From QQUD01 sp039029915 (GTDB taxonomy: Bacteria > Chloroflexota > Anaerolineae > Promineifilales > Promineifilaceae): a stretch of 9,326 bases of DNA. The notes under the pieces are model-generated. The model had not been told where the DNA came from. It made no database searches and worked only from the letters and a program-made list of their open reading frames with translations. A program made the translations under genes and the position numbers. The stretch's first letter is position 1. Each line of letters begins with the position of its first letter. Below are positions 6,331 through 9,326 of this stretch, one piece after another. The DNA is taken from assembly GCA_039029915.1 (NCBI GenBank), contig JBCCFD010000335.1, forward strand, positions 1 to 9,326, in the 5' to 3' direction.

Positions 6331-7115
6331 ATATTTGTGCCGCCGCTTTGCAAAACGGTCGTTTCGTGCATGATGCCCGCACCTAGGTAATTAACACCTC
6401 GGTCAGCCATTTGATTCCCAAGAGAGGCCGAATCGGTGCTAAAGATGGCCACACCGCTTTCAAAGGCACCCACGGAAGCTTGCACAATGGGCTGTTGAAT
6501 ATCGGTCAGGGTGACGGCGTCTGTTTTGGATTGGGCGGCCTGCACAACAGAGAGCAACGTGCTGGCTCCTGTGCCAGAAAGACCCGGATGGGTGTGACCC
6601 ATGCGAAGGGTCGATCCAAATTCGCCACCGCTGTAATAACGCCAGGCGTTACTATCCGTGGCTAGACTGCCAATATCAAGCCAACCTAAGGGTAACCCCG
6701 GCCAACCCAATGATTCAGCTACCTCTCGATACATACCAATCACGAGTGGGCTTTCAGCCACGCTTTGGCAGTTGGCTTGGAAGCTGTTGTTCCCCTGATC
6801 GGCTAAAAGATTGACCCAAACTTGCTCATCAGGAATCCACAAATCTGGATTGGTGCCGGTCGTTAATTCGGTAATGGCCGTACCAGCATCGAGTTCGGAG
6901 ACGGTGATGAAAATATTACGGCCGTTTTCTGTTTGAAATCCCTCGGCGTTAAACTCATTGGCCGAACGCTGCATCCAGTTGGTTAGGCTTGAGTTTGTCA
7001 CGACCGAAATTTCGACAGCGTTGAATCCTGGGCCGCTACTCCCAAAGCTAAACAGACTACAAGCTAAGGTGGTAAAGGCCAGCAGGGTTATGATTAAGGG
7101 GTAGACTCTTTTCAT
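6255..7115 (-). CDS. SBP-vWA lipoprotein, N-terminal part (solute-binding domain), frameshifted
   Basis: The frame encodes 286 residues, of which roughly the first 259 are genuine. A lipoprotein-type signal peptide is present: K2-R3, a hydrophobic core 4-16 and T-L-A-C19, an acceptable though not perfect lipobox. A bacterial extracellular solute-binding domain follows, including VEISVVTNSSLTNWM, TGTNPDLWIPDEQVWV and FGSTLRMGHTHPGLSGTGAS. The frame then drifts into non-family sequence and stops at 6255, while the true continuation lies in the neighbouring frame. The ATG at 7115 is preferred over the one at 7139: it opens directly on the signal peptide, and AGGA lies 10 bases upstream inside the end of the preceding gene, whose TAA is only 4 bases away. 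Translation is probably coupled to that gene. The ligand is unknown, and no permease or ATPase is adjacent. Confidence 0.85.
   Translation of the reverse strand: MKRVYPLIITLLAFTTLACSLFSFGSSGPGFNAVEISVVTNSSLTNWMQRSANEFNAEGFQTENGRNIFITVSELDAGTAITELTTGTNPDLWIPDEQVWVNLLADQGNNSFQANCQSVAESPLVIGMYREVAESLGWPGLPLGWLDIGSLATDSNAWRYYSGGEFGSTLRMGHTHPGLSGTGASTLLSVVQAAQSKTDAVTLTDIQQPIVQASVGAFESGVAIFSTDSASLGNQMADRGVNYLGAGIMHETTVLQSGGTNMCQFIRLKAPLWQISRPVSIKAAIA
6326..6341. repeat. Short hairpin at the frameshift point
   Basis: GGCACA (6326-6331) and TGTGCC (6336-6341) form a perfect 6-bp stem with a 4-base loop. It lies exactly where the coding frame switches from the N-terminal to the C-terminal part of the SBP-vWA gene. 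The change needed is equivalent to one missing base. No slippery heptamer in the correct phase precedes it, so the hairpin more likely favoured a deletion or a sequencing slip than programmed recoding. Confidence 0.5.
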
Positions 7116-7119
7116 GAAA

Positions 7120-8757
7120 TTATCGTCCTGCCGTGACAAGCGTTAACTCAACAAAGCGATCTTGAGCCTGAATATTGGGATCATCCGTATTTCGATTTTC
7201 TTCAGGAGGAAGCTCAGCTTCAACAATAAAGCGAGCTGGGTCAATTCCTTGAGAAACCAAATAATCGACCACCGATTGGGCGCGACCCTCAGCCACTTCT
7301 AAAATGTCTGCTTCTGTATAGGCTGGCACATTGGCTGGCCACGCTGATGAGCCTTTCACTCGCAAGAAGAGCCCCACACTTTGTGACAAGGTTGGTACCA
7401 CACAGGTATCCAAAATGCGGCGGGATTCAAGGGTAAGCTCAGTTGATTCAGGTAAAAAGCTAAATGTACGACAAGGTAAGACGGCAAGCGTGGCTGCCGC
7501 ATCACTGGAAACGCTTGATAAGTCAAGCTGTGCAGAAATGGAGAACGTGTCGTTGACGGGATTGCCGTTTGGTTGAAGACTGGCCTGCTCAGCGGCGCGC
7601 AGGACAAATCCAGCGTTGACTAACTCTTCAATGGGTTCGCTGGAAATCGTGACATCCGAGGCGGCCCACACGCGTCTGGCAATCTCCAAGCGATTAACGA
7701 TAGGGCGAGTGTCCCTCATTACAAAAGCGTTATCGCCTAGGTCAGCTTGGGCTACGCTTTCTAACCATAGGGTGAAATCTTCGGTGGCTGATTCGGGGTA
7801 GACAAACGACCAGTCGTTGTTGCCCCACTCAGCGATTTGAGAAGCGGCCGTGTCAAAATCTTCAACCTGCGCTTTCAGCGTATCAAACCATGCGTTGTGG
7901 AAATCTTGAACCAAATCAGCATTGCTATTAATTGATTGGCGAGAGGTGACCATGACGTCGATGACGATACGAAGCTGATTGGAGCTCATCAATGAGACCC
8001 CACCGCTTTGTTCGGCATCGTAAATGTCTGGTTCCCAGCCTGAAACTACATCAGCCTGACCGTTATTGAACGCGGCTACGGCATCTGCAACGCTATCCTG
8101 TGGGACAAGCGTAACCTGCGAGCGAGGGCTTAGCTGAGCGATCGAAAGTGCATAGTAGACGAAATATTCACCGACGCTGCCACGTGAAAAAGCAATGCGC
8201 TGCCCTTCAAGATCGTTGATGGTAGCGGTGTCTCTGGCCCAAAGCTGATCGGCTCCAGCGCTTTCGTCTACGATGGCTGTGATAACGCCGGGGGCGGACA
8301 GGGCGACGGAGTCAAGGGTGGTTAATAGGCAGTTCCACTGGCCACTGTTTAGCAACGCCGTACGCTGCTCTTCGGAGACATCGTAATTGGGATCATCATT
8401 TAAGAAGAAGGGAATGATGCCTAAATGGAAGCCGTGCTCAATATCTTTGCCGGCTATTTGCATCTGCTGCAGGGTAAAGTAGCTCCCAAAAGCATCTGCG
8501 CCACAGATGTAGGTGGGCAAGCCATCTGAAGAATCGTAGTTTGGTCCCCAGATGGGGTCTGGTGAATCTAAATCAACAACCGGGGCGGACACGGCCGTAT
8601 CGCCACTGCTGCTTGAATCGCCATTGTTGTCTGCGATTCCAATATCTCCCTCATCGCTTGTTGAGTTCAACAAGCTGACTGCCAAAGCGCCACAGATGAC
8701 GAGGAGCGTTATACCAATAATTGCAATAAAAATAATACGTGTTCTATCAAGTTTCAT
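7120..8757 (-). CDS. Membrane-anchored solute-binding protein fused to OmpA-like domain
   Basis: This is a 545-residue protein. An N-terminal transmembrane anchor (about 8-30) is followed by a Ser/Asp-rich linker (31-60). An NMT1/SsuA-like solute-binding domain covers about 80-365, with LTTLDSVAL (145-153), DLEGQRIAFSRGSVGEYFVYYAL (182-204) and FNNGQADVVSGWEPD (230-244). A C-terminal OmpA-like domain covers about 430-545, with FLPESTELTLESRRILD, GRAQSVVDYLVSQGIDPARF and QDRFVELTLVTAGR. In classical OmpA-like domains a G-T-D motif helps bind peptidoglycan; here the equivalent is G469-S-S-A-W. The Arg of the RA motif (R492) is kept. AGGACAG lies about 5-8 bases before the ATG. It is the first gene of a pair with the SBP-vWA gene, 4 bases downstream. 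No transporter subunits are nearby, so sensing or scaffolding is more likely than uptake. The ligand cannot be inferred. Confidence 0.82.
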   Translation of the reverse strand: MKLDRTRIIFIAIIGITLLVICGALAVSLLNSTSDEGDIGIADNNGDSSSSGDTAVSAPVVDLDSPDPIWGPNYDSSDGLPTYICGADAFGSYFTLQQMQIAGKDIEHGFHLGIIPFFLNDDPNYDVSEEQRTALLNSGQWNCLLTTLDSVALSAPGVITAIVDESAGADQLWARDTATINDLEGQRIAFSRGSVGEYFVYYALSIAQLSPRSQVTLVPQDSVADAVAAFNNGQADVVSGWEPDIYDAEQSGGVSLMSSNQLRIVIDVMVTSRQSINSNADLVQDFHNAWFDTLKAQVEDFDTAASQIAEWGNNDWSFVYPESATEDFTLWLESVAQADLGDNAFVMRDTRPIVNRLEIARRVWAASDVTISSEPIEELVNAGFVLRAAEQASLQPNGNPVNDTFSISAQLDLSSVSSDAAATLAVLPCRTFSFLPESTELTLESRRILDTCVVPTLSQSVGLFLRVKGSSAWPANVPAYTEADILEVAEGRAQSVVDYLVSQGIDPARFIVEAELPPEENRNTDDPNIQAQDRFVELTLVTAGR

Positions 8758-8852
8758 GTTTTCTGTCCTGAGAAAAATTTTAAAAAATTAAATGATTCTG
8801 TTGCCTATGGGGTTTATAAGTATATGACTGCGTCAACGGTTCATAATATTTC

Positions 8853-9326
8853 TTATAACGTGTAGCCGAGGTTGTTTAAGACATCCTCAGTCGATTGGCC
8901 TTTTAGTATGGTGTATGAGTAGGGGCTCGTTTCGTTTGCCTTATCGATGATGAGTTCAAATGCCTCAGGAAGGACACAATGCTTGCTTCCCTTAACGCCT
9001 CCCAGCATTTCCTGATAGGCCCCAATGCTAAAGAAGCCGATATATAAATCCTCACTATCAACAGGTAAATATAGCGGAGATTGACTCGGTTTGGGGGGAT
9101 AAACATCATCACTATCGCAGGTGATGCCACCAATTTGCACCTCATGGAACGGTTGATCGAGTTTGTTAAGGGGTAAGACGATAAAATGCTCACTAAGTGC
9201 CCAGGTGTCGGGGAATGAGCTCATAACCGAGCCATTGATGATGTACCAAGGCAGCTCTGAACCATTTTCCTTTTCGAGCATGACTTTAAAAACGTGAACG
9301 CCATGCTCTGATGTCGTGTAGCGACC
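8853..9326 (-). CDS. speA: Arginine decarboxylase-like protein (C-terminal part)
   Basis: The last 157 codons of a gene lie on the - strand; the frame is open to the window edge, so the start is outside. The sequence aligns by eye with the C-terminal part of biosynthetic arginine decarboxylase (SpeA, PLP enzyme of the alanine-racemase fold). Matching segments are INGSVMSSFPDTWAL, LPLNKLDQP, GGITCDSDDVYP (the TCDSD motif holds the active-site Cys), LYIGFFSIGAYQEMLGG and the end LNNLGYTL. The enzyme makes agmatine for polyamine synthesis in the cytoplasm. Unlike E. coli SpeA, the HNLFGD segment after GAYQE is absent and the C-terminus is short, so this is a divergent subgroup and another basic amino acid substrate is possible. 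It lies 95 bases upstream of the SBP-OmpA gene in the same direction. That gap is AT-rich and shows no clear terminator or promoter pair. Confidence 0.72.
   Translation of the reverse strand, partial: GRYTTSEHGVHVFKVMLEKENGSELPWYIINGSVMSSFPDTWALSEHFIVLPLNKLDQPFHEVQIGGITCDSDDVYPPKPSQSPLYLPVDSEDLYIGFFSIGAYQEMLGGVKGSKHCVLPEAFELIIDKANETSPYSYTILKGQSTEDVLNNLGYTL

Larger units (their letters stand above)
1188..8598. repeat. Dispersed palindromic octamer ACGGCCGT (seven copies)
   Basis: Exact copies start at 1188, 3322, 3923, 4510, 5617, 6918 and 8591; a one-base variant GCGGCCGT is at 7844. All lie inside genes, in three different codon phases (Thr-Ala-Val, Arg-Pro, and Tyr/Asn-Gly-Arg), so protein sequence does not explain them. 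Equal base use would predict about 0.14 copies in a window this size. Confidence 0.8.

Noticed and set aside
6330..6390. Programmed -1 frameshifting in the SBP-vWA gene.
   Set aside because: No X-XXY-YYZ slippery heptamer in the correct phase lies near the switch, and splitting a single binding domain offers no obvious purpose. A mutation or sequencing error is simpler.
8801..8840. TTGACG and TATAAA on the - strand as a promoter for the SBP-OmpA gene.
   Set aside because: The spacing is only 12 bases, too short for a normal sigma-70-type promoter; no other pairing gave a good match.

Overview
The window most likely comes from an uncultured Chloroflexota (Anaerolineae-like) bacterium. This is inferred from protein character: solute-binding domains fused to OmpA-like and von Willebrand A (vWA) domains, a DUF1800/DUF1501 pair, a TatA/TatB/TatC set of this style, and a C-terminal VFLPMV motif. 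GC content is moderate by eye. No rRNA, tRNA, CRISPR array, integrase or transposase was seen.

Layout. (1) Bases 1-243 hold the 3' end of a family-5 (peptide/nickel type) ABC solute-binding protein on the + strand. (2) Bases 366-1970 hold a complete tatA-tatB-tatC operon on the + strand. It has an extended -10 promoter, a hairpin between tatA and tatB, and a 4-base ATGA overlap between tatB and tatC. (3) Bases 2012-2037 form a strong two-way terminator between converging operons. (4) On the - strand, DUF1800 (5096-3441) is followed 9 bases later by DUF1501 (3431-2079). The DUF1501 protein carries a clear twin-arginine signal peptide, so the window encodes both the Tat translocase and a likely Tat cargo. 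(5) Bases 5097-5478 are a 382-base gene-free stretch with several inverted repeats and a probable terminator. (6) On the - strand, a membrane-anchored solute-binding protein fused to an OmpA-like domain (8757-7120) is followed 4 bases later by a lipoprotein solute-binding protein fused to a vWA domain (7115-5479). The second gene is split by a frameshift near 6339. (7) At the right edge, also on the - strand, is the 3' end of an arginine decarboxylase-like gene (8853-9326).

How the genes fit together. TatABC would export folded proteins such as DUF1501. DUF1800 is co-encoded with DUF1501 but has no intact signal peptide, so carriage by its partner is possible. The two solute-binding fusions have no permease or ATPase beside them in the window. 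With a transmembrane or lipid anchor plus OmpA-like and vWA domains, they look more like a cell-envelope sensing or scaffolding pair than a transporter. The solute is unknown.

At the DNA level, the palindrome ACGGCCGT occurs seven times in 9.3 kb, in all three codon phases. This suggests a genome-wide repeated motif comparable to HIP1 of cyanobacteria.
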